Shown here: positions 1-8,120 of the stretch, piece by piece
Layout: every line of letters starts with the position of its first letter
Position numbering within the stretch: position 1 is the stretch's first letter
NCBI GenBank assembly: GCA_009602725.1
Contig: WELB01000074.1
Span: 286,775-304,397, forward strand
Length of the DNA stretch: 17,623 nt
Reading direction: 5' to 3'
Origin: Spirogloea muscicola
Taxonomy: Eukaryota > Streptophyta > Zygnematophyceae > Spirogloeales > Spirogloeaceae
Program-made: the position numbers and the translations under genes
Notes under the pieces: model-generated
Seen by the model: only the letters and a program-made list of their open reading frames with translations
What the model was told of the DNA's origin: nothing
The model's database searches: none

Positions 1-20
1 TGGGATGAGAGTACACTGAC

Positions 21-1307
21 CTCATGGCCGGCAACGGAAGGTTTCTCCACGACATTTTTGTTGGTTTTGACGCTTCCATCGCCAGACTCCATGTCCTCAG
101 CAGTCAGGTTGTGACGTTTTGGCACAAATTGGCCCCCACTGCCAGCCTGAGACTCCGGTGCTGATTGTGAGGCGCCTGGATGCTTGGCCATATATTGTGC
201 CAGTGAACCTGCTCGCATCATCTCCTCGACTGCGGATGAAAACCACACAGGTCCTTTCAGGTCCACGACAGATCAGAAGGGGCCTCAGCATGGATCCATG
301 CACATGAGCTAAGCAACCCTGCTTGGGAGGACTGGCCTTGCCAATAAACTCAAGGGACTGTCATGAGGCCCAAAATCAATGGCATGTCTTCTTTCTGCAA
401 GGTGCCTTACGGGTGATTCGGCGCACAGGGACAGTGCCACTTGGACAGATGCCCCAGCTTTGTAATGTATGGTTGGCTTTCGGACTCGTCTTGAGGTGAT
501 TGGACACGGTGGGGCCTTGCATCTGCACCACGACCAAGCGATCACTATGTATGAGGGGTGTGCTATCACCCCGATAGCAGGAGAGAGTGGCCTTGGTCAA
601 CAGGGCCGCCAGAAATACACGATTTGCCACAGTCACAACTTCTTCTGAGGCGCAAACCAAGAAAGGGAGGGGCAACATCGTCTTACTTGGACTTGATGTC
701 CCTTTGCATGTGCGGTCTGCATGCTCATCTGGTCTTCGACCTTCACGCAGTCGACAGTGTCCCCGTCTTTTGTCTGAAGATGGATGCCAGGAAGGTCAGG
801 AGCACATTTGGGGAGTTGAAAGGATGTGCGTGGCACTGCGTGCTGTAAGCACTGAAAGCGGCCAGGGCTCCTTCGAGATCGCTCGGACTCTGACACAGAC
901 GGTGTACCCGATGTAAACCAATACAACGCGAGTGATGCTTACCTTGATCGTCGTCACGGCAGGGCGCTTGTGCTGAGCCATGTGCTTCTTCATCTTTGCC
1001 ATCTCCTTGTTGCCTGCAAACACCTCGGGCGCCATTCCAAGGTCAGCAACTCGTGTTTGGACCACCCGAGCACTTCGGCCCCATGATGCCCCGACTGGCT
1101 CATGGCAGCAAGCGGCGGCGGCAGGAGCACAAATGCAGGTAAGAGTCTCCTTTCAGCATGGCACTGCGTGCTCGAGCACCGAGGAGCGTGACTGGGAGAA
1201 CGAGGCGGCTTGTCACCTGGCCGCGCGGCAGCGGCTCCCCGGAGCGAGCAGGCTTGGAGCGCGAGCAGGGCCAGGAGGAGGAGAGCCAGAATGCGGAGGC
1301 GCCCCAT
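21..1307 (-). CDS. Neprosin-family glutamic peptidase, exons 1-5 (partial, left arm copy)
   Basis: This is the 5' half of a secreted neprosin-type glutamic endopeptidase; the catalytic domain lies beyond the left edge. Exons on the minus strand are 1307-1217, 1013-943, 773-687, 522-411 and 229-21, all with GT-AG borders and consistent phases. Exon 1 encodes a signal peptide with a leucine-rich core (residues about 6-20) and an AAA-type cleavage region. Exons 2-4 encode the neprosin activation peptide, with the DGDTVDCV block, GHQVQ, NHT (a glycosylation sequon) and CPSGTVPVRR. Exon 5 encodes a polar linker ending in VAGHE. The start is the ATG directly before the hydrophobic stretch and gives the same exon 1 length (91 bases) as the middle gene. 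The copy is identical in every visible exon to the right-arm gene and has no frameshift or stop. If intron 1 were retained, the frame would run to a stop about 105 codons from the ATG. Confidence 0.85.
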
Positions 1308-1672
1308 GGCGGAGCGGCGGGCGGGGGGCTTGCTGGGAAGGAGGGCTGGCGGAGGGGGGGCGGGAGGTGGGGCAGCGAGCCGGCTTGAGGGGCAGCTGCG
1401 GGTGGTCGAGAGAGCGGCTCTGCCAAAGAGGCGGAGGGAGGGCCGGGCACCTCGGGGCGCGGGGGAAGCTGCGAGGGGATCTGAGGTGAGAGGGGGAGGC
1501 TGGCCGGGCTCTTGAAGGGAAGCAGGGGGGTGGAGAGGGTGCCCCAGGGTGCCCCCGGGCCCGCGGCGCCCAACCACGCGGCGGCCCTACCGCGCCCGCT
1601 GGGGCCGCGGGGTCAGCGCCGGCCCCTCGCAAGCTCTCCAGATTGGCTCCTCCGGCGCGGGCCGTACGGAGT
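1308..1672 (-). promoter_or_regulatory. GC-rich proximal promoter/5' leader of left neprosin gene
   Basis: Directly upstream of the left ATG lies a GC- and CpG-rich stretch with long pyrimidine runs on the coding strand and no clear TATA box. It contains an inverted CCAAT box (ATTGG at 1642-1646 on the plus strand) and a GTACGG element 21 bases further upstream. The same pair at the same 21-base spacing occurs before the middle gene (9231 and 9252) and the right gene (15957 and 15978). Long open frames across this stretch are proline/arginine-rich artefacts of base composition. The transcription start cannot be placed from sequence alone. Confidence 0.5.
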
Positions 1673-1690
1673 AGTATGAGGCCCCCCCGT

Positions 1691-1736
1691 TGACCGCTGA
1701 CCACTGCCCAAGGGCGCTGACCGCTGACCTTTGACC
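1691..1736 (-). promoter_or_regulatory. TGACC/GGTCA repeat array (W-box-like), left gene
   Basis: Five TGACC cores occur on the plus strand, starting at 1691, 1698, 1718, 1725 and 1732. The spacings are 7, 20, 7 and 7 bases. Two are full TTGACC W-box matches, the element bound by WRKY factors in plants. The array sits about 390 bases upstream of the left gene's ATG and is mirrored at 15887-15932. Spacing and position are read directly; a role in regulation is inference. Confidence 0.5.
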
Positions 1737-1769
1737 GTGGACCCAGGGTCTCTCGGATGCTTTCCCCAG

Positions 1770-2290
1770 TCAAGGAAGATCTCTGTGAAGCCCGTCGATG
1801 CGCTGATTGGGTTGTTTTAGGCAACCTCCACTGCTGGTAGGAGAATGTCCCAGTCTTGACTGCCTTTTGCTGCCGATGTAAGCATTTATACAAAAAAGTG
1901 TACTGTTGGCCCTCTCAGTTTGGCCATCCGTTTGAGGATGGAACGCCGTTAATATAGCCAACTCGGTTACCAAAGCTTTGGATGAATCCTCTTCCAATCG
2001 GCTGGTAAAGTGGGTCTCTATTCGACACAAAAACCTTTGGAAGACCAAATTTCCTAAACACCACTTTGGCTCTATTAACTGCAGACATGGCAGTTGATCG
2101 CTTCAACCTTCACCAACTTGATCAACTTGTCAAACACGACAGAGATCGCATCATTCTTTGCAGTTGTCTTTGGTGGACTCGCGAGAAAATCCATCGTCAG
2201 GTGTATTCCGGCACTGGTAGAGGTTGGAGAAGGCCTTGAGCCCTTGATGTGCGTGTGCATGCCCTTGTCGAACTGGTGACGAGCCTAAGA
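1770..2290 (-). mobile_element. Ty3/gypsy integrase remnant (left arm)
   Basis: Minus-strand frames spell a decayed integrase core of a Ty3/gypsy LTR retrotransposon: a MDFL..PPKT..NDAISVVFDKLIKL segment, then FRKFGLPKVFVSNRDPLY, then TAFHPQTDGQTERANS. These correspond to the usual MDF, ND.I..V.DRL.K, FR..GLP..IVSDRDP and FHPQTDGQTERVN blocks. They lie in different frames, so frameshifts have broken the gene, and the third block overlaps the second out of frame. No LTRs or polyprotein start were found. The block extends towards 2706 as poorly recognisable sequence shared with 5095-5535 and 14917-15330. It is non-functional. Confidence 0.8.
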
Positions 2291-2888
2291 CATTGTGTTG
2301 TCTGGTCTTACACTACGTGCATATGAAAGCAACCGTTAGGCTTTGAAGGAAGCCTGGCGAAAGGCAAGGCAAGCAAGCAGTGGTCAGATATCGAGGACGT
2401 TGAAATTAGTGACGAGTCTTCCTCTACCTTATGCCACCGTTTCCGCAGCTATGTAGCTTGCGAGACAGGTTACTGTGTCCTTAAGTTGCACAAAGGCAAT
2501 TGAGTTAATGTACGATACACAAGATGAGCAGCACCACCTTGTACCCAACCTCTGTCGAAGCGCACGGCTCGTGGGGCGGTTGCCGGCTGTGGTAGCTCCT
2601 CAGCTGTTATCTTCAGCCACAGTCGTTGTAGCTACTTCTGCTAGTCTATCCCACCACTGTCTCGAACCCACCCTTGACTGGTGCAGCCTCGGCCTATCCT
2701 TTCACTGAATATGTGATCCTTTGGCTTCTGACTAGCGGCGCTCGAGCACTTTAAAGCTGCAGGAGTTGCTCTGTTGGCCTTCTTCCACCTCCTTGGCACC
2801 ACAACATTCTCTCAAAGCTGACCATCACAAATCCCGTCCACCTTGGAGCAGCCTTTGAGCGTGGCGGCACTTCGTCAGTCCATTTTTA

Positions 2889-3199
2889 CCCCAGCCTGCA
2901 GCGTACCGTGGCTCGTGCTTTGTATGTGTGTGCTGGCCGTCCCAGCCGCTCAGTCTCTACGTCGCCGTTGCGCGCCACTTACAACCATTGCCGTAGATTG
3001 GCAGAGCTGTTCTCTTTCACAGCCATCGCCCCCTCCAGTATTCCGTGCGCGCCTGGCGGTTTCGTTCCAACGCTCTCTAGCCTACGCCGTCCACACGCGA
3101 GCAGGCCGTGCTATGGCTGCTGCCTCTGGCTCTCGGCGCATTGCCTCTTTCCCTGCAGCGAGCAACTCGGACTTGATGTTACTCACTCGCGGGTACTGA
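2889..3199 (+). mobile_element. LINE-like non-LTR element, 3' coding end (copy A)
   Basis: The plus strand encodes the last part of a LINE-type polyprotein: FRARLAVSFQRSLAYAV, then RAGRAMAAASGSRR, ending in SDLMLLTRGY before TGA at 3197-3199. The same terminal block recurs at 5640-5800, 7319-7490, 7995-8120, 8911-9000 and 13849-14000, all minus. The pattern LQRS.A.A...RA following FVPLAVDVHG is recalled from C-termini of reverse transcriptase proteins in green plants, from memory only. The copy is 5'-truncated. It is the mirror of 13849-14417 but lacks about 260 bases present there, with the junction near 2976. Confidence 0.6.
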
Positions 3200-3490
3200 G
3201 CTTCCCTCTGCATCGTCTTACCGCTACCTGCCGTAGCTGTCGCCGCAGCTCGCTGCCGGCTTGCAGCCCTGCTGCTGCTGTGCCGTCGCAGCCCGTCGTG
3301 CGCTCGCTGTCGGCTCTGTGACTAGCCCGTCGCTGTGCCCCTGTGGCTACAGTTGCTGGCTCCTGCCCAGGAGATGTAGTCGCTGCCTGACGGGGGCGCC
3401 ACAGGGCTAGACTTCCGCTGCACTGTGTGCGCTGCATGCGCTGAGTGCTCAAGGGTTTCACCTTCAGGGGGGTTGCGCAGCGGGGTTGCT
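3200..3490. repeat. Inner arm block, GC-rich unclassified repeat
   Basis: This stretch is inverted relative to about 13335-13590, with roughly 90% identity by eye. It continues the arm beyond the LINE 3' end. It contains alternating CTG/GCTG-rich sequence and short open frames in several phases, none convincing as a gene. The right arm has about 230 extra bases (about 13600-13830) between this block and the LINE stop codon. Confidence 0.6.
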
Positions 3491-3502
3491 CTTCCTCCCC
3501 TC

Positions 3503-3541
3503 AGCTCATCTGACTTCCTACTGCTGACACGGGGTTACTAA
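3503..3541 (+). mobile_element. Isolated LINE C-terminal tail (SSDFLLLTRGY-stop)
   Basis: Reading 3503-3541 gives SSDFLLLTRGY and a TAA stop, matching the terminal peptide of the other LINE fragments here. Only the last dozen codons are recognisable, and sequence on both sides is unrelated or too decayed. Confidence 0.4.
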
Positions 3542-3559
3542 GAGCGCCCTGGCTGTCTA

Positions 3560-3876
3560 GCCTGTGGCTCCGTCATGAACACCTGTATGCATCTGGCTGG
3601 CTTTCACAGCCGCTCTTTGAATATCAGCAGCCGCTTCCTTTTTTTCAGGGGGGTTTGCTCCTAATATTCCCCGAGCTTTTGAAGGGAAGCAGGGGGCTTT
3701 TGGAATGATGAAGGGCTCGCCCATTGAGGATAGGGGCTGGAAAAGCCAGCCCAGAAAAGAATGAACAAAGGACGAGAAGGGGCCAGGGGAAGTACGAAGA
3801 ACAACAAGCACAAGAAGAAGCAGCTACGAAGCCCTCAGTAACCCCTGCTAAGCAGCCTCAGGTCCGAGAGACAGGG
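3560..3876 (-). mobile_element. LINE 3' tail and 3' UTR repeats (minus strand)
   Basis: On the minus strand, SLSDLRLLSRGY and a stop occupy 3870-3835. They are followed downstream by the typical 3' UTR string: CTTTGTTCATTCTTTT, then GGGCTGGCTTTTCCAGCCCC, then ATGGGCGAGCCCTT (about 3775-3710). Further on is a GGAATATTAGGAGC motif also present near 13330. The piece at 3676-3698 resembles the neprosin leader (GAAGGGAAGCAGGGG; compare 1512-1528), so this LINE end may be inserted in an old neprosin 5' region. Confidence 0.45.
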
Positions 3877-3899
3877 TTCCTGAGACTGGGTTTTGGAAG

Positions 3900-4195
3900 G
3901 GGGGGGACCTGGCCTGGTCCTGCTCTCCTTTCCGGCAGCTTGCCGGAGGAAAGTCGCCGGCCCTGTGGCGCCCCGCACGCGCGGCGGCCTTGCCACCCAG
4001 GTTGGGCCGCCAATCTGTGCCTGGCCCTCGCACGCCCCCCCCTTCGGCGCCTTTGATTGGCCCAGGGCGCGTGCGTACGGGCGGATGCCGCCCCCCCCTC
4101 TTTTGGGCGGCCAGCGCGCGCGCACGTGCGCGGCATGTCGTCCCCCAGTAGCTGGCCCCGTTGACAGTTAATGCATACCGTTGATCGTTGACCGA
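3900..4195 (-). pseudogene. Orphan neprosin promoter without exons (decayed gene copy)
   Basis: Read on the minus strand, this segment reproduces the neprosin upstream region in order. First comes a TTGAC array (TTGAC at 4161, TTGAT at 4181, TTGACC at 4188 on the plus strand, spacings 20 and 7). Next come a GTAC element at 4075-4078, a CCAAT box (ATTGG at 4056-4060) and a GC-rich leader. The part from about 3960 down to 3900 resembles 9410-9450 before the middle gene (CTGCCG, GAGCA, GGCCAGG, then a long C run). No signal-peptide exon follows; a LINE 3' end lies there instead. It is flanked upstream by a third gypsy copy, as in the arms. It is probably the stump of a fourth gene. Confidence 0.5.
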
Positions 4196-4245
4196 AGGGC
4201 CCTTCGCAGCCTCTGGCTCCGGCCAGGGGGACCCGCTGCCCAGAG

Positions 4246-4600
4246 ACTAGTTACTCTGACCTGCGGCTGGTCTACAGGGGTTATTGAGTGCCTAGTGGCC
4301 ACGTGAGTGGCTGTGTGCTCTAGCGTTTTTCTGCCCCCCCCGAACTTTGTGCGCAAGGTAGCTTCAAGTGCTCAACAGGGACTACTGAGTGCTTTCCTGG
4401 CTACTTGACTCCCTGTGTGCTTTAGCGCTTTCTCTGGCCCCTTCGAACTTTGTTCATTTCTTTTTCTGGGCTGGCCTCTCACAGCCACCGCCCTCTCCAG
4501 GAAGCGTCTTGCCTTCTTTACTCTAGGCTGGCCACTCACAGCCATCGCCCACTACTGGAAAAGGCTCTCTCTCTCTCCGGAGGCTTTCCGCAATCCAGAA
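4246..4600 (+). mobile_element. LINE 3' tail with 3' UTR repeats (plus strand)
   Basis: Codons 4246-4287 read TSYSDLRLVYRGY-stop, a variant of the recurring LINE terminus. Downstream are two rounds of the UTR motif: TAGCG(T/C)TTT, then a C-rich run, then GAACTTTGT. After these come GGGCTGGCCTCTCACAGCCACCGCCC and a second, diverged GGCTGGCCACTCACAGCCATCGCCC (about 4467-4550). The coding part is otherwise missing. The fragment ends where the gypsy-derived block begins, near 4605. Confidence 0.45.
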
Positions 4601-4604
4601 TAGA

Positions 4605-5535
4605 TCAAGAATTGTGGGAAGCCTGTCGATGCACTGATCGAGTCTTTACTGCCTTCTGCTGCCGACCTTCACAAGTGTTCTATTGGCCCTTTCAGTCTGG
4701 CCATCCATTTGAAGGTGAAAGGCCCTTGACATCAACTTGGTTTCCTAAGGTTCATATAACTCTCTTCAAAAGTGGCTCTGGTAAAGCCTGGGTCTCTATC
4801 CGACATTATAGTCTTTGGAAGACCAAAGTTCCTAAACACTAGAGTTAATATCACTTCAGCTAGATCGACTGCAAAACTGGCACTTCTGATCGCTTCAACC
4901 TTCACCAATCTACTCAACTCGTCAACCACGACGAAGCGCGCATCATTACCTGCACTTGTCTATGGTAACCCCGTGATTAAAGTCATGGTGACGACTTCCA
5001 GGTAACAGTCCGGCACTGGTAGATGTTGGAGAAGGCCTTGAGCCGCTTTATTCACGTGTCCATGCCCTTGTTAAAGTGATAACGAGCATAAGCCACTGTG
5101 TTGTCTAGTCCTACGCTACGTACGTATGACAGCATTGTTGGCATTGGAGGAGGCCCTGTTAAAGACAGAAAGCAAGCACTGTCCAAGTATTGAGGACATT
5201 AAGTATGGCAGCTCATTTGTGACGTGTCTTCCGCTACCTTAGTCCACTGGTTCCGCAGCTTTGTGGCTTGCAAGACATTTACTGAGTCCTTTAAGCTGCA
5301 CATGATCAATTGTGTCAATGGACCAATCTCAAGGTGATCAGCTAACCTTCAAGCACCACCTTCAACGCAACCCCCATTGCAGCGCACGGCTTGTGGGGCA
5401 GTTGCTGGCTGTGGTAGCTCCTCGAGTCTCATTTTCAGCCACAATTGTTGTAGCTTCCTCTGCTAGACTTTTCGACCACTGTGTCGAACCCGCCCTTGAC
5501 TGGTGCAGCCTCGGCCTATCCCTTCTCTGAGTAGG
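4605..5535 (-). mobile_element. Third, degenerate copy of the Ty3/gypsy block
   Basis: This block matches 1770-2706 in the same orientation, so it is inverted relative to the right arm. The minus strand shows VDELSRLVKVEAI and then VFRNFGLPKTIMSDRDPGFT (within 4732-4929), which are integrase core blocks of a Ty3/gypsy element. The distal part, 5095-5530, aligns with 2300-2706 and shares the GTGTTGTCTAGTCCTACGCTACGTA region and the GACTGGTGCAGCCTCGGCC end. Similarity to the arms is clearly lower than that between the arms, so this is an older duplicate. Several stops and indels are present. Confidence 0.7.
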
Positions 5536-5546
5536 TCAACATTGGA

Positions 5547-5980
5547 TTAGCGAGAGAGGCCAGCCCAAAAGAATGGAAAAGCTTTGGAGGGACCGGATGG
5601 CGCAAAAAGCAAGATACTAAGTGCTAAGGCAGCAAGGGGGCGCTCAGTCAGTAAGTGCAAGTCAGAGTAAGTAGCAGGCGGATAGACGTCGTCCTGACGG
5701 AAACCGGAGGCAGCAGCCAAGGCACGGCCTGCACGCAAGTGGACAGCGAAGGCAAAGGACCTCTGCAAGGAAATGGCCAAGCGCACACGGAACAATTGAG
5801 CAAGGGACCCGGCGGCATTGAAGCCAGGCTGCTCGCTCTGCTGCCCTTGGCGGCGGGCCACCGCACGCCACGCAAGGCGCGGGAGAAGGTCAAGCCAGCG
5901 TGTCCCAAACGCCCCGTGGACGTCGACGGCAAGCGGGACGAACTCGTCCCCCAAAGTGATCAGTGTATTTGCGCTCCTTG
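5547..5980 (-). mobile_element. LINE-like element, C-terminal coding part (copy B)
   Basis: The minus strand encodes LGDEFVPLAVDVHGAFGTR, then WLDLLPRLAWRAV, then LFRVRLAISLQRSFAFAV, then RAGRALAAASGFRQ and YSDLHLLT. It is the best preserved example of this C-terminal region here. The expected terminal RGY-stop is replaced by ERPLAALA, because a short deletion fuses the tail to the 3' UTR. A 3' UTR motif (GCCAGCCCAAAAGAATGG on the plus strand) follows at about 5560-5580. With 6409-6797 it probably belongs to one damaged insertion. Confidence 0.6.
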
Positions 5981-6022
5981 ACGCCCGCCGCTAGGTGGAG
6001 TGCGTAGCCCGCCTCCTCCGAC

Positions 6023-6250
6023 TCACTCCTCTAGCAGCTTAGAAGCGGTGCAGGTCGAGTCAACATGGCCCCTGTCAGCACGGCTCCCCCCGCTCTGTGG
6101 AACCGCCGGCCCTCCTTTCCCCCACCCGCCATCCCTCCTGCCACTGCTGCTACCTTCACTCCTCTAGCAGCTCCAGAAGCGGTGCAGGTCGAGTCGACTT
6201 GGCCTCCGTCAGCACGGCTCCCCCCGCTTTGTGGCACCTCCGGCCCTTCT
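6023..6250. repeat. Direct duplication of about 95 bases, period 133
   Basis: The stretch starting TCACTCCTCTAGCAGCT at 6023 recurs at 6156 with about 85-90% identity up to CCGGCCCTTCT near 6250. Both units contain GAAGCGGTGCAGGTCGAGTC and AGCACGGCTCCCCCCGCT. They sit between two parts of a LINE-like element. Short frames on both strands cross it, but nothing ties them to a protein family. Confidence 0.7.
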
Positions 6251-6408
6251 AGTATAGGGCTTCATTTCATGTAGCCACATTCTTTGCACTGCATTTTTTG
6301 CACTTTCGGCAAATATTGCTAAACAATGTACTGGCTTGAATTGGCCTCGGGCGTCATTTCATGCGCACCGCGCGCCCTCTCTCCGATGAGCGTTGGGCGC
6401 TCCTGGAA

Positions 6409-6797
6409 TCAACGCAGTCGGTGTATGATGACGTCGGCAATGAGCCGGGGCCCCTCACCGAGCACGCTGGCGACGAGGTCGGCGCGCCTGGTGTGGAGGC
6501 GGCCATCCGCCCCAGCTGTCAAAGGCATGACAATGGAATTTGCCAGCGCCACAGTGTTAGCGGCTTCCACGAATATGCCGTACATCGCATTGCGCAGCAA
6601 GTCGTGGGTGCCGGTCCACTCCCCTCCCCGTGCGCACCTGAGCATATGGGCTGCCAAAGACGCCGCGTCTGTGGGCTGCGCTCGCCGCACTCACACAGCT
6701 GTACACCACTGAGGCAGGGTGGGTGGAGGCCGAGGAGGCGATGCACAGCCGTGCGAAAAGCGTCGTCAGGCAGCCGGAGCGCGTCGTACATCGGCAC
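6409..6797 (-). mobile_element. LINE-like element, post-RT Cys/nuclease-like region (copy B, upstream part)
   Basis: Two minus-strand frames join across a frameshift near 6680. The first reads LPDDAFRTAVHRLLGLHPPC, then CECGERSP. The second reads AHMLRCARGGEWTGTHDLLRNAM, GIFVEAANTVALANSIVMPL, RRADLVASV and LIADVII. The order D..(F/W)R.AV..LLG, C.CG, H.L.C..GGE, HD..R, RADL and DV.I is that of the region after the reverse transcriptase domain in several non-LTR retrotransposons. RADL and DV resemble a nuclease-like motif. No reverse transcriptase catalytic motif is present upstream, so the copy is 5'-truncated. Confidence 0.55.
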
Positions 6798-7059
6798 GGC
6801 AGACTACCAAGCTGCAGCCCCAAGGGAGGATGCCGAGAGCAGCGGCGCGCGCCCCCGGAGGTCGTCCGAAAAGGTGAAGATGAGCATCCCAGGAGAGAAA
6901 AGACGTTGCCAGGAGAGGGCGGTCTCTGGGAGAGGCCAGCCCAGCAAAAAGGAAAGCCTTCCAGATTGACAGCAGTGGCTGTGATAAGCCACCCAAAAGA
7001 ATGGACGGAAATATGAAGTAAGACGCTTCCAGGAAAGGACAAAAAGGATAGAAGACTTC

Positions 7060-7311
7060 CAGGAAGAAAGAAGTGGCTCTCCCGATGTGGGCAAGGGCTG
7101 TGAAAAGCCAGCCCGAAAAGAATTCACGAAGGTTCGGAGGGGCCAAATGACGGAGGGACCTAAAGCGCTATGTCAGAACGCTTCCAGGAAAGAAAGAGGT
7201 AGCTCTCGCCATGGGGGCAAGGGCTGTGGAAAGGCAGCCCGAAAGGAATTGACAAAGGTTCGAAGGGGCCAAACGACGGAGGGGCCCAAAGCGCTGTCAG
7301 AACGGGTGGAT
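7060..7311. repeat. Two tandem 126-base units of LINE 3' UTR minisatellite
   Basis: GGGCAAGGGCTGTG starts near 7088 and again 126 bases later, followed in both units by GCCCGAAA(A/G)GAATT, then GGTTCG(G/A)(A)GGGGCCAAA, then GACGGAGGG and AAAGCGCT. Two open frames follow the period because 126 is divisible by 3, but the reading resembles no known protein. The same motifs appear singly after other LINE stop codons, so this is 3' UTR sequence of the minus-strand copy ending at 7319. Related, more decayed units fill 6880-7060. Confidence 0.65.
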
Positions 7312-7318
7312 GGACGAC

Positions 7319-7622
7319 TCAGTAGCTACGAGTGAGGCGCCTCAAATCCGACAGACTAGCTGCCGGAAAATAGTCCCCCTGACGAAAGCCAGAGGCGGCA
7401 GCGATAGCACGGCCAGCACGCAAATGCAGGGCGGCGTGGGCCATGGACCTCTGGAGGGAGATTGACAGACGCATGCAATAGACCTGGGTCCACGAGCCAG
7501 CGGCGTCGAAGTCAGCCGGCTCACCTCGCCTGCGGGACACAGCGCGACGCGCAGCCTGGCTAGCAGGTCGAGCCAGGGAGCCGCGAGCCCTGTGCACATC
7601 CACTGCCAGGGGTACGAACCCA
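7319..7622 (-). mobile_element. LINE-like element, C-terminal coding end (copy C)
   Basis: The minus strand reads AGFVPLAVDVHRARGS, then MRLSISLQRSMAHAALHLRAGRA, then GFRQGDYFPAASLSDLRRLTRSY and a TGA stop (7319-7321). The blocks match copy B in order and spacing. The copy begins abruptly near 7622, giving a fragment of about 300 bases, and is followed by the minisatellite 3' UTR at 6880-7311. Confidence 0.6.
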
Positions 7623-7707
7623 GCCGGGTTCGTATGCAGCCGGGTGAAGGCTTATCTTACTTTTCGGGCTGGCTTATGACAGACTCCTCTATGGGCGAGC
7701 CCTTCTA

Positions 7708-7747
7708 TCACAGCCCCCGCCCTCCCAAAAGGGGGCGGAGGCTGTGA
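7708..7747. repeat. Short imperfect hairpin at a flip in UTR-repeat orientation
   Basis: TCACAGCC at 7708-7715 pairs with GGCTGTGA at 7740-7747 around a C-rich/G-rich interior. To the left the 3' UTR motif reads on the plus strand; to the right it reads on the minus strand. It looks like two UTR fragments joined head to head rather than a designed structure. Confidence 0.4.
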
Positions 7748-7994
7748 GAAGAAGCGGCTCTCCCAATGGGGGCAAGGGCTGTGATAAGCCATCCGGCCCT
7801 TTCAGACCTTGTCCATTCTTTTGGGCTGGCCTCTCACAGCCACCAGTCAACTTGGAAGCGCTGTTTCTGTAATAAGCCAGCCCGAAAAGAGTTGACAAGG
7901 CTCGAATGGGCCAAAGGTTTCTATGGGCGCGCAATTCTTCCAAACTACGGAGGGGTCAAAAGCGCTATCTCGGAACTGGGGTAGGATGAACCAC

Positions 7995-8120
7995 TCAATA
8001 ACTACGAGTGAGGAGCCACATATCCGGAAAACTAGCTGCCGGAAAATAGTCCCCCTGACGAAAGCCAGACACTGCATCGACAGCACGGCCAGCACGCAGG
8101 TGCAAGGCGTGGGCTATGGA
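7995..8120 (-). mobile_element. LINE-like element, C-terminal tail (copy D)
   Basis: The minus strand encodes SIAHALHLRAGRAVDAVSGF, then RQGDYFPAASF, then WLLTRSY and a stop. It is about 85-90% identical to copy C over the same stretch (TAGCTGCCGGAAAATAGTCC occurs in both). Its upstream neighbour on the minus strand (8120-8260) is UTR-type repeat, so only about 40 codons remain. Confidence 0.55.

Larger units (their letters stand above)
1..2870. repeat. Left arm of large inverted repeat
   Basis: This segment is the reverse complement of 14754-17623. The first and last 40 bases of the window pair exactly, and base p matches base 17624-p across the neprosin gene. By eye, one mismatch is seen between 1 and about 1672 (near 1531, T on the left against C on the opposite-strand reading of the right arm). 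Identity then falls to roughly 98% over the gypsy integrase part and about 93-95% over 2300-2700. The pairing reaches the window edge, so the true outer end of the arm lies at or beyond base 1. A long foldback like this can also arise as an assembly or library artefact. The inner divergence argues against a simple mirror artefact but does not exclude one. Confidence 0.95.

Noticed and set aside
1213-1893. Long proline/arginine-rich open frame upstream of and overlapping left exon 1, with its mirror at 15992-16411
   Set aside because: It runs through promoter, signal-peptide exon and intron in the wrong frame. The frame is open because of GC-rich composition, and the spliced neprosin model explains the region.
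6361-6969. 202-codon plus-strand frame
   Set aside because: It is the shadow of the minus-strand LINE region, whose Cys and RADL motifs make better sense.
7087-7335. 82-codon frame with two 42-residue repeats
   Set aside because: The 126-base minisatellite period is a multiple of three, so any open frame repeats. The same sequence is a 3' UTR elsewhere.
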